This document shows, piece by piece, positions 43,576-51,530 of a stretch of 64,000 nucleotides of DNA (position 1 is the first letter of the stretch; each line of letters begins with the position of its first letter). The notes below the pieces were generated by a model. That model made no database searches. It worked only from the letters and a program-made list of their open reading frames with translations, and was not told where the DNA came from. Made by a program: the position numbers and the translations under genes. Where the stretch lies: the NCBI RefSeq assembly GCF_003201875.1, contig NZ_QJKD01000007.1:277411-341410 (forward strand), given 5' to 3'. Origin of the DNA: Hungatella effluvii (lineage in GTDB: Bacteria; Bacillota; Clostridia; Lachnospirales; Lachnospiraceae).

Positions 43576-45396
43576 CTACTGATCCATCTGCTCCGCCAGC
43601 CACAACCGGAAATATGGCTGTATAATGCTGAACTGAGCCGGACCGATGTCGAGGAGGAAGGTGTGGAATGCTTTTAAATCAAACTGATCTTTTAAAATCT
43701 TTTCCGCTGTATTTCTCATTTCCATAATTTCCATGTATCCCACGTAATACTCCATATAGTTGGTAGGATTCTCCACCAGGCTGTAATAGATGGTATCTGC
43801 GACATCACTGTCACCGATATTATAAAATTTACCCAGATATTCTTTTACCTGTCCTTTGTCCCAGCCATCGTAATTAATGCAGATATCGAGCAGTGCATAC
43901 AGACCGAGAGAGATGGCGGCATTGTGGGCAAGAAGCTGCCCCATGTTCGGATCGAGTCCATTGTCAAGCGTGTAGGAATAATACTCTACATAGGTGGCCC
44001 AGCCTTCTGAATAACTGGAGAAGGACAGGATCTTCCGAAGATCGCAGGTGTTATTGCTGATAAAGTAAACATTTTGATATAGATGGCCTGGATAGCCTTC
44101 ATGAGCCAGTGTCGGAAATAAATCTTCATTCTGAAACCTGGTGCCGCCGTTAATGTAAATGACGTTATCCTGGTAACGGTCCAGCGGAGGCACAAGGTAA
44201 AATGCAGGACTTAAGGAACCCTCCAGCGCTTTTGGAACGTATTTGACCTTATAGCTGCATTTGGGAAGCGCGGGGAAATCTTTGGAAATCTGTCCTTTTA
44301 AGGTCTCCAGAATTTCATCTGGCTTTGTATACTGGAATGCATAGGTATCCAGGGCATCGACCAGCTCGGGATGAGTCTGCACGATTTCTCCCAATGCCTT
44401 TAGATCAGAATTTAACTGTTTCTCAATTGCCTTCTGAAGCTTTACAACGCTGTCATAGGAGGTGGCCGTGTTGGATTTTACAAGATATTCAAAATATTGC
44501 TTTCCCTGTGGAAATTCACTCAATCCTTTTTCATTAGTCCCTGTTCCCATCAGCGAAGTGATCCCGTCAATGAGGTTCTTATAGGCGGGGATAAAATGTT
44601 CTTTTAATACCGCAAGGTTTTGCTCTTTATATGCAGCCTTTTCTTCCGGTGATGCATCGGTAAGAGCATCAACCCGTTCGTTAAAAGTCTCTGCCAGGAA
44701 ACTGTGGTCCGGTTGAATTAAGTAGGCCTCACAGGACTGAAGAACGTGGTCGGCGGCGGTGTCACACATGAAAAGTCCTGCCTCTGATTTTTCTTTTTCA
44801 AATTCCAGAATCTGTCCATAATATGTATCAATTGTGGACAGCAGGGCCAGGTAGTGATCGACGTCCTTTTTACTGTAAAAGGTGTATTCGGCCAAAAGGA
44901 TGGGGAGCTGTGCCTGAATGCCGATCGTGCTGGTTAAGGGCTGTGCATAGAGTTCCAAGCCTTCCGAAGATAATTCCGTCTCAAGATAAGAGGAGAGAAT
45001 CTTGTAGGTGAGTTTCTGTTCCTTAGTCAGCTTCTTTATATCGATGGAGCCAAGCGCTTTTTTCAAATCCTGCATTTCACCGTAGTTTTTCTTCATGTTG
45101 CCCAGAGAAAATTCTCCAAAAGTATCAGGAACTTCTGTGATGCCGCGTGAAGCAGGATCAGCCAGCGTGTAATGAAGATCCAGGCCTGAATTCTTAAGTT
45201 CTTCTTTGAAAATGGTCTGAGTGAGGGCGTCAAATTGATTCTGGACGCTCACATTTTCCGATTTGTACTGTTCGTACTGGGCGGAAGACGTTTCAGACGG
45301 TGCAGGTGTCTTTGGTCCCGCGCAGGCCGCCAGCATGGAGGCCGAGAGAAGAATGGCCAGCAGACGGCGGGCCTGTTTTACGTGTTTGTTTGTCAT
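43576..45396 (-). CDS. DUF885-family lipoprotein, putative metallopeptidase
   Basis: The 606-residue protein begins with a lipoprotein signal (RRLLAILLSASMLAAC) and a Ser/Thr/Pro linker, then a long helical domain with HEGYPGHLYQ, the HExxH-like zinc site of DUF885 proteins, which are thought to be peptidases. It would act outside the membrane. ATG 45396 follows ggaggaataatt; the frame is open to 45474, which would add 26 residues before the signal peptide and is not favoured. Confidence 0.88.
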   Translation of the reverse strand: MTNKHVKQARRLLAILLSASMLAACAGPKTPAPSETSSAQYEQYKSENVSVQNQFDALTQTIFKEELKNSGLDLHYTLADPASRGITEVPDTFGEFSLGNMKKNYGEMQDLKKALGSIDIKKLTKEQKLTYKILSSYLETELSSEGLELYAQPLTSTIGIQAQLPILLAEYTFYSKKDVDHYLALLSTIDTYYGQILEFEKEKSEAGLFMCDTAADHVLQSCEAYLIQPDHSFLAETFNERVDALTDASPEEKAAYKEQNLAVLKEHFIPAYKNLIDGITSLMGTGTNEKGLSEFPQGKQYFEYLVKSNTATSYDSVVKLQKAIEKQLNSDLKALGEIVQTHPELVDALDTYAFQYTKPDEILETLKGQISKDFPALPKCSYKVKYVPKALEGSLSPAFYLVPPLDRYQDNVIYINGGTRFQNEDLFPTLAHEGYPGHLYQNVYFISNNTCDLRKILSFSSYSEGWATYVEYYSYTLDNGLDPNMGQLLAHNAAISLGLYALLDICINYDGWDKGQVKEYLGKFYNIGDSDVADTIYYSLVENPTNYMEYYVGYMEIMEMRNTAEKILKDQFDLKAFHTFLLDIGPAQFSIIQPYFRLWLAEQMDQ

Positions 45397-45516
45397 AATT
45401 ATTCCTCCAATATTCACTATTATAATTATATGGAGAAAAAGAGAACTCATGAGTGGAAGTTTGACGAAAAACAACGTGTTTTTCAGTTTTATCGGGATTT
45501 CGAACCAGTTTCCCGC

Positions 45517-45545
45517 TTGACAAACCGGATGGAAACTATTACACT
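45517..45545 (+). promoter_or_regulatory. Promoter of the metG T-box transcript
   Basis: TTGACA (45517-45522), 17-bp spacer, TACACT (45540-45545); the expected start is near 45552, at the head of the T-box leader. Confidence 0.75.
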
Positions 45546-45589
45546 AAGAGTTACAAATCCAGTTTATATAGGAATGCAGAGAAAAGAAG

Positions 45590-45870
45590 AGTAAGAAGAG
45601 CGCTTCATGTGCAGAGACTCCCGGTAGCTGAAAAGGGAGCTTGAGGTCCTTCCCAACATGGTCTTGGAGCAGCAGAGCCGAAGTGGCGGTTACCGCCTTT
45701 AAGCTTTGACGGTTACACCCGTTATCGTGTCAGACTGTAATTACCGTTTCAGACGGGAGCGCAGCCGAAGAGGTCCGTGTCGTGAGAGACGGATAAATTA
45801 AAGTGGTAACACGGGAAATATTCCGTCTTTAAGTGTCCTGAAAGGATATTTACAGGCGGTTTTTTATTTC
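45590..45870 (+). promoter_or_regulatory. T-box riboswitch before metG
   Basis: The leader has stem I-like hairpins and the T-box core AAAGTGGTAACACGGG (about 45801-45816) with its antiterminator partner. A terminator stem (about 45822-45864) followed by seven T competes with it. Uncharged tRNA binding would favour antitermination and expression of metG. The downstream gene implies tRNA-Met and an AUG specifier; ATG at 45658-45660 and 45607-45609 are candidates, but I could not place the specifier loop with certainty. Confidence 0.85.
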
Positions 45871-45971
45871 ACAGAAAAACAGGTCCTATGAAACAAAAAC
45901 GCTTGCCGGACTCTTTATTCTTTTCAGTAATGAAATGCAGTTAGTTATAAAACGTACAGGAGGGAAAAACA

Positions 45972-47966
45972 ATGTGTAAAGATTGTAAGAAAGAACCATA
46001 TTATATTACCACTGCCATTGCCTATGCGTCGGGAAAACCGCACATTGGTAATACGTATGAGGCAGTGCTTGCGGATGCGATTGCCCGGTTTAAGAGAGCC
46101 GAAGGGTATGATGTATTTTTCCAGACAGGAACAGATGAGCACGGTCAGAAGATAGAGGAAAAGGCCGAGGCATCAGGCGTAACACCACAGGAATTCGTAG
46201 ATCAGGCCGCGGGGCAGATCAAGACGATCTGGGATCTGATGAACACTTCCTATGATAAATTTATTCGTACAACGGATAAGGATCATGAGGCCCAGGTACA
46301 GAAAATTTTTAAAAAGCTGTATGATCAGGGGGATATTTATAAAGGCTATTATGAGGGACTTTACTGTACTCCGTGTGAATCTTTTTTTACGGAATCCCAG
46401 TTGGTTGACGGCAAATGTCCGGACTGTGGCCGTGAAGTTAAGCCGGCGAAGGAAGAGGCGTATTTCTTCCGTATGAGTAAGTACGCAGACCGCCTGATTA
46501 ATCATATTAATGAGCATCCGGAGTTTATTCAGCCAGTATCCAGGAAGAACGAGATGATGAACAATTTCCTCCTTCCAGGACTTCAGGATCTTTGTGTATC
46601 CAGAACGACATTTAGCTGGGGAATTCCGGTGACCTTCGATCCGAAACACGTAACCTATGTATGGCTTGATGCGCTGACTAACTATATCACTGGAATTGGA
46701 TATGAATGTGATGGAAACAGCAGTGCGCAGTTTGCGAAACTCTGGCCAGCAGACCTTCATCTGATTGGAAAGGATATCATTCGCTTCCACACTATTTACT
46801 GGCCGATCTTCTTAATGGCTCTTGACCTGCCGCTTCCGAAGCAGGTATTTGGCCATCCGTGGCTGCTTCAGGGTGACGGCAAGATGAGTAAATCCAAAGG
46901 AAATGTCCTCTATGCAGACACTCTGGTAGATTTCTTCGGCGTGGATGCCGTAAGGTACTTTGTTCTTCATGAGATGCCATTTGACAATGATGGCGTGATC
47001 TCCTGGGAGCTGATGGTAGAGCGCATGAATTCTGATCTGGCTAATATCCTTGGAAATCTGGTCAACCGTACAATTTCCATGTCCAATAAATACTTTGGCG
47101 GCGTAGTCAACAATGCAGGCGATACGGAGGCGGTTGACGACGATTTAAAGGCAGTCGTACTGGACGAAGTAAAAAAGGCCCGCGAAAAGATGGAGAAGCT
47201 TCGTGTGGCGGATGCCATTACGGAAATCTTTAACATATTCAGGAGAAGCAATAAATATATTGATGAGACGACACCCTGGGTTCTGGCGAAAGATGAGGCG
47301 AAAAAGGGCCGTTTAGAGACCGTGCTCTATAATCTGACAGAGGCCATTACCATTGGAGCATCTCTGCTGGAATCCTTTATGCCGGATACTTCCGCAAAGA
47401 TTCTGGAGCAGCTTCATACTGAGAAACGCAGTCTGGAGCAGATGGATCAGTTTGGACTTTACCCATCTGGAAATCATGTGACGGATAAACCGGAAATCCT
47501 CTTTGCCCGTATGGATATCAAAGAGGTATTGGAGAAAGTAGAGGCCATGCAGGCAGCCTCGGCTGCCGGAACTGAACAGGAAGGCGCTGGTGAAGAGACG
47601 GGAACAGACGCACCTGAGGTTATCGATATTGAGGCAAAGCAGGAGATTACCTATGATGATTTTGCGAAGCTGCAGTTTCAGGTAGGTGAAATAATCGCTT
47701 GCGAGGCAGTGGCAAAGTCGAAGAAGCTTCTTTGTTCCCAGGTCCGTATCGGAAGCCAGGTAAAGCAGATTGTGAGCGGAATTAAAGCGCACTATACTCC
47801 GGAAGAGATGGTAGGCAAGAAGGTTATGGTAGTCGTAAACTTAAAGCCTGCGAAGCTGGCGGGAGTGCTGTCTGAGGGCATGCTTCTGTGCGCAGAGGAC
47901 GCGGAAGGCAATTTATCCCTTATGGTACCGGAAAAAACGATGCCTGCGGGAGCAGAAATCTGTTAA
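45972..47966 (+). CDS. metG: Methionyl-tRNA synthetase
   Basis: The 664-residue class I synthetase has HIGN (24-27), a zinc-knuckle region with CTPC and CPDC, KMSKSKGN in the catalytic loop, an anticodon-binding helical domain and a C-terminal EMAP/OB tRNA-binding domain (about 560-664). It charges tRNA-Met in the cytoplasm. ATG 45972 follows acaggaggg. A T-box leader controls it. A linker of Ala/Glu/Gly-rich residues precedes the C-terminal domain. Confidence 0.96.
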   Translation: MCKDCKKEPYYITTAIAYASGKPHIGNTYEAVLADAIARFKRAEGYDVFFQTGTDEHGQKIEEKAEASGVTPQEFVDQAAGQIKTIWDLMNTSYDKFIRTTDKDHEAQVQKIFKKLYDQGDIYKGYYEGLYCTPCESFFTESQLVDGKCPDCGREVKPAKEEAYFFRMSKYADRLINHINEHPEFIQPVSRKNEMMNNFLLPGLQDLCVSRTTFSWGIPVTFDPKHVTYVWLDALTNYITGIGYECDGNSSAQFAKLWPADLHLIGKDIIRFHTIYWPIFLMALDLPLPKQVFGHPWLLQGDGKMSKSKGNVLYADTLVDFFGVDAVRYFVLHEMPFDNDGVISWELMVERMNSDLANILGNLVNRTISMSNKYFGGVVNNAGDTEAVDDDLKAVVLDEVKKAREKMEKLRVADAITEIFNIFRRSNKYIDETTPWVLAKDEAKKGRLETVLYNLTEAITIGASLLESFMPDTSAKILEQLHTEKRSLEQMDQFGLYPSGNHVTDKPEILFARMDIKEVLEKVEAMQAASAAGTEQEGAGEETGTDAPEVIDIEAKQEITYDDFAKLQFQVGEIIACEAVAKSKKLLCSQVRIGSQVKQIVSGIKAHYTPEEMVGKKVMVVVNLKPAKLAGVLSEGMLLCAEDAEGNLSLMVPEKTMPAGAEIC

Positions 47967-47980
47967 TAGAGTAGAATGTT

Positions 47981-48007
47981 GGGGCTGGGTTCCGGGAATC
48001 CGGCCCC
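47981..48007 (+). other. Hairpin after metG
   Basis: GGGGCTGG (47981-47988) pairs with CCGGCCCC (48000-48007), including one G-T pair. There is no T run, so it may attenuate readthrough rather than terminate. Confidence 0.5.
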
Positions 48008-48030
48008 AGTAATCTATGAAAGGAGTATGG

Positions 48031-48786
48031 ATGGAGCAGACTTCAGCGAAATATGGAGCCGGCGAACGGTCAGGCGGAATTTCGGGAAATACGCTTAAGA
48101 TGGTTGCGATTGTTACCATGTTTATTGATCATATTGGAGCGGGAATTGTGGAACCATATCTCAATATGAACATGGGAGCAATGGAAGGAAATGAGATGCT
48201 TAGCCGTCTTTATTACCTGGATATGGGGCTGCGCATCATTGGAAGGGCTGCCTTTCCGATTTTCTGCTTCCTTCTGGTGGAAGGATTTCTCCACACACAT
48301 AATGTGAAAAAATACGGGAGCCGTCTGCTTCTGTTCAGTCTGGTCTCGGAGATTCCATTTGATCTGGCATTCTTTGGTACCTGGTTTTATCCGGCATATC
48401 AGAACGTTTATATCACACTTTTTATTGGCCTGGTGGTCCTGGTTGGATACCGGCGCTGGGAGTATGACGCGGTTAAGAAAATGTTAGTAATGGCGGCTGG
48501 ATGTGCGGCGGCTTATCTGCTGAGATGCGATTATGATATCAGCGGTATACTGATGATTGTTATTCTATATGAATTCCGGAGAAATAAACGGTATCAGGTG
48601 CTTGCGGGCGGACTTATGGCGGGGCTGGAAAGCATCAGCTTTTTTGGAGCGGCAGTGCTGGCATTTATTCCAATCAGCATGTATAATGGTACAAGAGGAC
48701 GGATAAATTTAAAATATTTTTTTTATTGGTTTTATCCGGTCCATATAATGGTATTATATCTGATTCAGCTCCTGGTTGTCAGGTGA
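48031..48786 (+). CDS. TraX-family membrane protein
   Basis: The 251-residue protein has about eight membrane helices and the TraX pattern (LKMVAIVTMFIDHIGAG, LRIIGRAAFPIFCFLLVEGF, FYWFYPVHIMVLYL). TraX of plasmid F acetylates pilin; chromosomal Firmicute members are putative acyltransferases of unknown substrate. ATG 48031 follows aaaggagtatgg; ATG 48016 would lie before that site. A Tad pilin is encoded in the window, but no link is established. Confidence 0.8.
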   Translation: MEQTSAKYGAGERSGGISGNTLKMVAIVTMFIDHIGAGIVEPYLNMNMGAMEGNEMLSRLYYLDMGLRIIGRAAFPIFCFLLVEGFLHTHNVKKYGSRLLLFSLVSEIPFDLAFFGTWFYPAYQNVYITLFIGLVVLVGYRRWEYDAVKKMLVMAAGCAAAYLLRCDYDISGILMIVILYEFRRNKRYQVLAGGLMAGLESISFFGAAVLAFIPISMYNGTRGRINLKYFFYWFYPVHIMVLYLIQLLVVR

Positions 48787-48841
48787 CAGGCTCGTTGTGT
48801 CAGCGCGGGCGGAACTGGGTTTAGAGATATGAGGGAAGAAA

Positions 48842-49609
48842 ATGATGATATTTGATACACATGCTCATTATGACGATGAGCAGTTTGACGAGGACCGGGA
48901 GGAACTCCTTGCTTCCATGCAGGCATATGGAGTGGAAGCGGTTACTAATATTGGGGCCAGCCTTGCTAGCTCACAAAATACGATTGAACTGACAAAGAAG
49001 TATCCGTTTGTCTATGGCGCTATAGGCGTCCATCCCAATGAGGTCGACGAACTGAATGAGGATGGTATTGCCTGGCTGAAAGAAAATTCCGCTCTGCCGA
49101 AAATCGTGGCTGTCGGTGAGATTGGTCTCGATTATTACTGGGATGAGCCGGGGCAGGAGGTTCAGAAAAAGTGGTTTCTTCGTCAGCTGGAGCTGGCTCG
49201 GGAAGTAAAGCTTCCAGTGGTAATTCACAGCCGCGATGCTGCGAAAGATACGCTGGATATTATGAAGTCATTTCATGCAGAGAATCTCGGCGGAGTGATT
49301 CACTGCTTCTCCTATACGAAGGAGATGGCGCGGGAATACTTAAATATGGGTTTCTATCTGGGAATCGGCGGAGTCGTAACCTTCAAAAACGCAAAGAAGC
49401 TGAAGGAAGTAGTGGAATATATGCCGATGGAGCAGATGGTTTTAGAGACAGACTGCCCCTACCTATCGCCCGTTCCAAACCGTGGTAAACGCAACTCATC
49501 GCTGAATCTCCCATATGTGGTGGAGGAAGTGGCCCGCTTAAAAGAGATATCGGTGGACGAGGTAATAGAAATCACAAACAGAAACGCGAAAACAATGTAC
49601 AGGCTTTAA
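48842..49609 (+). CDS. TatD-family metal-dependent hydrolase
   Basis: The 255-residue TIM-barrel protein has DTHAHYDD, GEIGLDYYWDE, VIHSRDA and ETDCPYLSP, the metal ligands of TatD/YcfH. Members act as 3'-5' DNases or D-aminoacyl hydrolases. ATG 48842 follows agggaagaaa. The order metG, tatD, rsmA is common in Firmicutes; here a TraX gene lies between the first two. Confidence 0.93.
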   Translation: MMIFDTHAHYDDEQFDEDREELLASMQAYGVEAVTNIGASLASSQNTIELTKKYPFVYGAIGVHPNEVDELNEDGIAWLKENSALPKIVAVGEIGLDYYWDEPGQEVQKKWFLRQLELAREVKLPVVIHSRDAAKDTLDIMKSFHAENLGGVIHCFSYTKEMAREYLNMGFYLGIGGVVTFKNAKKLKEVVEYMPMEQMVLETDCPYLSPVPNRGKRNSSLNLPYVVEEVARLKEISVDEVIEITNRNAKTMYRL

Positions 49610-49621
49610 TGGAGGGCGCGA

Positions 49622-50491
49622 ATGGCGACACTGGGAAACCCCCAAAAGACGATAGAGATCATACAGAAATATGAATTTGCATTTCAGAAAAAATTCGGCC
49701 AGAATTTCCTGATTGATACCCATGTGCTGGAGAAGATTATAGCGGCTGCGGGTGTGACGGAGGACGACTGCGTGCTGGAGATTGGACCGGGAATCGGGAC
49801 CATGACGCAGTATCTGGCGGAACATGCAAGAAGCGTTGTAGCGGTGGAGATCGATAAGAATTTGATTCCAATTCTTCAGGAGACACTGAAGGAGTATGAG
49901 AACATCACTGTAATCAACGACGATATCTTAAAGGTTGACATAAATAAACTGACTGAGGAATATAATGGCGGACGGCCGATTAAGGTGGTTGCCAATCTTC
50001 CTTATTATATTACGACGCCAATTATTATGGGGCTCTTCGAAGGAGGAGTTCCCATCGATAATATTACTGTCATGGTCCAGAAAGAAGTGGCGGAACGTAT
50101 GCAGGTAGGGCCGGGATCCAAGGACTATGGAGCGCTGTCGCTGGCGGTGCAGTACTATGCTGACGCCTATATTGTGGCAAATGTGCCGCCCAACTGTTTT
50201 ATCCCGAGACCGGGGGTTGGATCCGCAGTAATCAGGCTGACAAGGCATAAAGAACCACCGGTAGAAGTGGAAGATCCGAAGCTGATGTTTAAGCTCATAC
50301 GCGCGTCCTTTAATCAAAGGCGTAAAACGCTGCAGAATGGGCTGAATAATTCGCCGGAACTGCCTTTTGCCAAAGATGAGATCGCAGATGCCATCAAGAG
50401 TCTGGGTGTCACTCCTCAGATACGCGGGGAGGCACTGACACTGAAACAGTTTGCAGATTTAAGCAACTATTTTACACGTAACAGGGGGTAA
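49622..50491 (+). CDS. rsmA: 16S rRNA dimethyladenosine transferase RsmA (KsgA)
   Basis: The 289-residue methyltransferase has FGQNFLIDTHVLEKI, the SAM loop EIGPGIGTMTQYL, NLPYYITTPI (catalytic NLPY) and FIPRPGVGSAVI. It dimethylates two adenosines near the 3' end of 16S rRNA in late small-subunit assembly. ATG 49622 lies 12 nt after tatD behind tggagggcga. Confidence 0.95.
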   Translation: MATLGNPQKTIEIIQKYEFAFQKKFGQNFLIDTHVLEKIIAAAGVTEDDCVLEIGPGIGTMTQYLAEHARSVVAVEIDKNLIPILQETLKEYENITVINDDILKVDINKLTEEYNGGRPIKVVANLPYYITTPIIMGLFEGGVPIDNITVMVQKEVAERMQVGPGSKDYGALSLAVQYYADAYIVANVPPNCFIPRPGVGSAVIRLTRHKEPPVEVEDPKLMFKLIRASFNQRRKTLQNGLNNSPELPFAKDEIADAIKSLGVTPQIRGEALTLKQFADLSNYFTRNRG

Positions 50492-50492
50492 T

Positions 50493-51056
50493 ATGTCAGA
50501 TTCACTCATTACAAAAAAAGCGATTGCCGCGGCGCTGAAACAGGTCTGCAGGGAAAAGCCGTTTGATAAGATATCGATTGCGGATATTACCGCGGTATGC
50601 GGATTGAACCGTCAGACGTTTTATTATCATTTTCAGGATAAATATGAACTGCTCAGCTGGATCTATTATAACGAGAACTTTTCTAAGATCACAGAAGATA
50701 TTACCTTTGATAACTGGGATCAGAAATTCCTGGAGATGCTTCAGATTATGGAAAAAGAAAAGTCGTTTTATGTAAATACACTGAAAGAGCAGGAGCACAC
50801 CTTTGAGAGCTATTTATTTGAGATGGCCAAAGCCCTGTTTTCAGAGGCCATTGCCAGATTGGATGAGAATAATCATTTAAATGATGTGGAACGGGAGTTT
50901 GATGCCGAGTTTTATGCGTATGGTATTTGCGGAGTCATCGTTTCCTGGACGCAGAGTGGAATGAGAATAAAACCGGAAGTTGTGGCGGAACACTTAAGGA
51001 GCCTGGCCAAGGATACAGAGCGGATCGGTTATATCCGAAGCCAGGGCACTGTTTAA
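50493..51056 (+). CDS. TetR-family regulator, DhaS-like
   Basis: The 187-residue protein has an N-terminal TetR helix-turn-helix (KISIADITAVCGLNRQTFYYHFQDKYELLSWIYY) and a C-terminal helical domain. It resembles the DhaS-like group, which are regulators or activators in Firmicutes. It starts 1 nt after rsmA and converges with, and overlaps by 4 nt, a small minus-strand gene. It is 475 nt before the oleate hydratase gene, a possible target. Confidence 0.88.
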   Translation: MSDSLITKKAIAAALKQVCREKPFDKISIADITAVCGLNRQTFYYHFQDKYELLSWIYYNENFSKITEDITFDNWDQKFLEMLQIMEKEKSFYVNTLKEQEHTFESYLFEMAKALFSEAIARLDENNHLNDVEREFDAEFYAYGICGVIVSWTQSGMRIKPEVVAEHLRSLAKDTERIGYIRSQGTV

Positions 51057-51289
51057 GAAATCTTATCCATGATATAGCTGATGCAATCTTCCATTGAGGA
51101 AGTCTTGATCAGCTGGAGCAGCTCATCGTATTTCATACGGCACTCACACGGGGAAGTATTGAACTTGTTTAAAAGTTCCTCGATGTTGCGGGCCGTCCGT
51201 TCCGGTGATTTTTTGCTGTTTTTTAAAAAATGGAAGAGCGCCGTTTTAAACACGGATTCTCTTAGATGTTCCTGCATAGTTGCATACAT
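51053..51289 (-). CDS. Small hypothetical protein
   Basis: This 78-residue protein (MYATMQEHLRESVFKTALFHFLKN...) has no membrane segment or signal peptide and is rich in Lys/Glu/Ser. The start is behind gggggattgtc on the minus strand. It overlaps the TetR stop by 4 nt and the TetR transcript probably runs through it antisense to the terminator at 51403. I do not recognise the family; it may be real because of its good ribosome site and amino acid composition. Confidence 0.5.
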   Translation of the reverse strand: MYATMQEHLRESVFKTALFHFLKNSKKSPERTARNIEELLNKFNTSPCECRMKYDELLQLIKTSSMEDCISYIMDKIS

Positions 51290-51402
51290 GACAATCCCCC
51301 CTGACTAATCTGACTCTGTAATTGAACGCTGTAATCTGACTCTATTGTAGAAGATGAGAATCGATTTATCGATAGACAAAATAGAAAAAATGTCTGGTTT
51401 TG

Positions 51403-51432
51403 CGACACCGTATTGACGGTGTCGTTTTTTTT
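51403..51432 (+). terminator. Intrinsic terminator before the oleate hydratase gene
   Basis: CGACACCGT (51403-51411) and ACGGTGTCG (51416-51424) around ATTG, followed by eight T. No plus-strand gene lies directly before it, so it probably ends the TetR transcript after it crosses the small antisense gene. Confidence 0.88.
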
Positions 51433-51454
51433 GACATTAAAAAATTCATGTATG

Positions 51455-51483
51455 GTGACAGGCCAGATGAAGTATGCTAATAT
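51455..51483 (+). promoter_or_regulatory. Promoter of the oleate hydratase gene
   Basis: GTGACA (51455-51460), 17-bp spacer, extended TGC-TAATAT (51475-51483), about 48 nt before the start. A nearby TTGACA at 51431 is not at proper spacing for a good -10. Confidence 0.6.
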
Positions 51484-51530
51484 TAGGCTATGAACAGTAA
51501 CCGATTGACGAGGTAAGAAAGGAAACGGAT

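Noticed and set aside
45235..45594. 119-codon and 85-codon frames upstream of metG
   Set aside because: They overlap the start of the DUF885 lipoprotein gene on the other strand and the T-box promoter; probable shadows.
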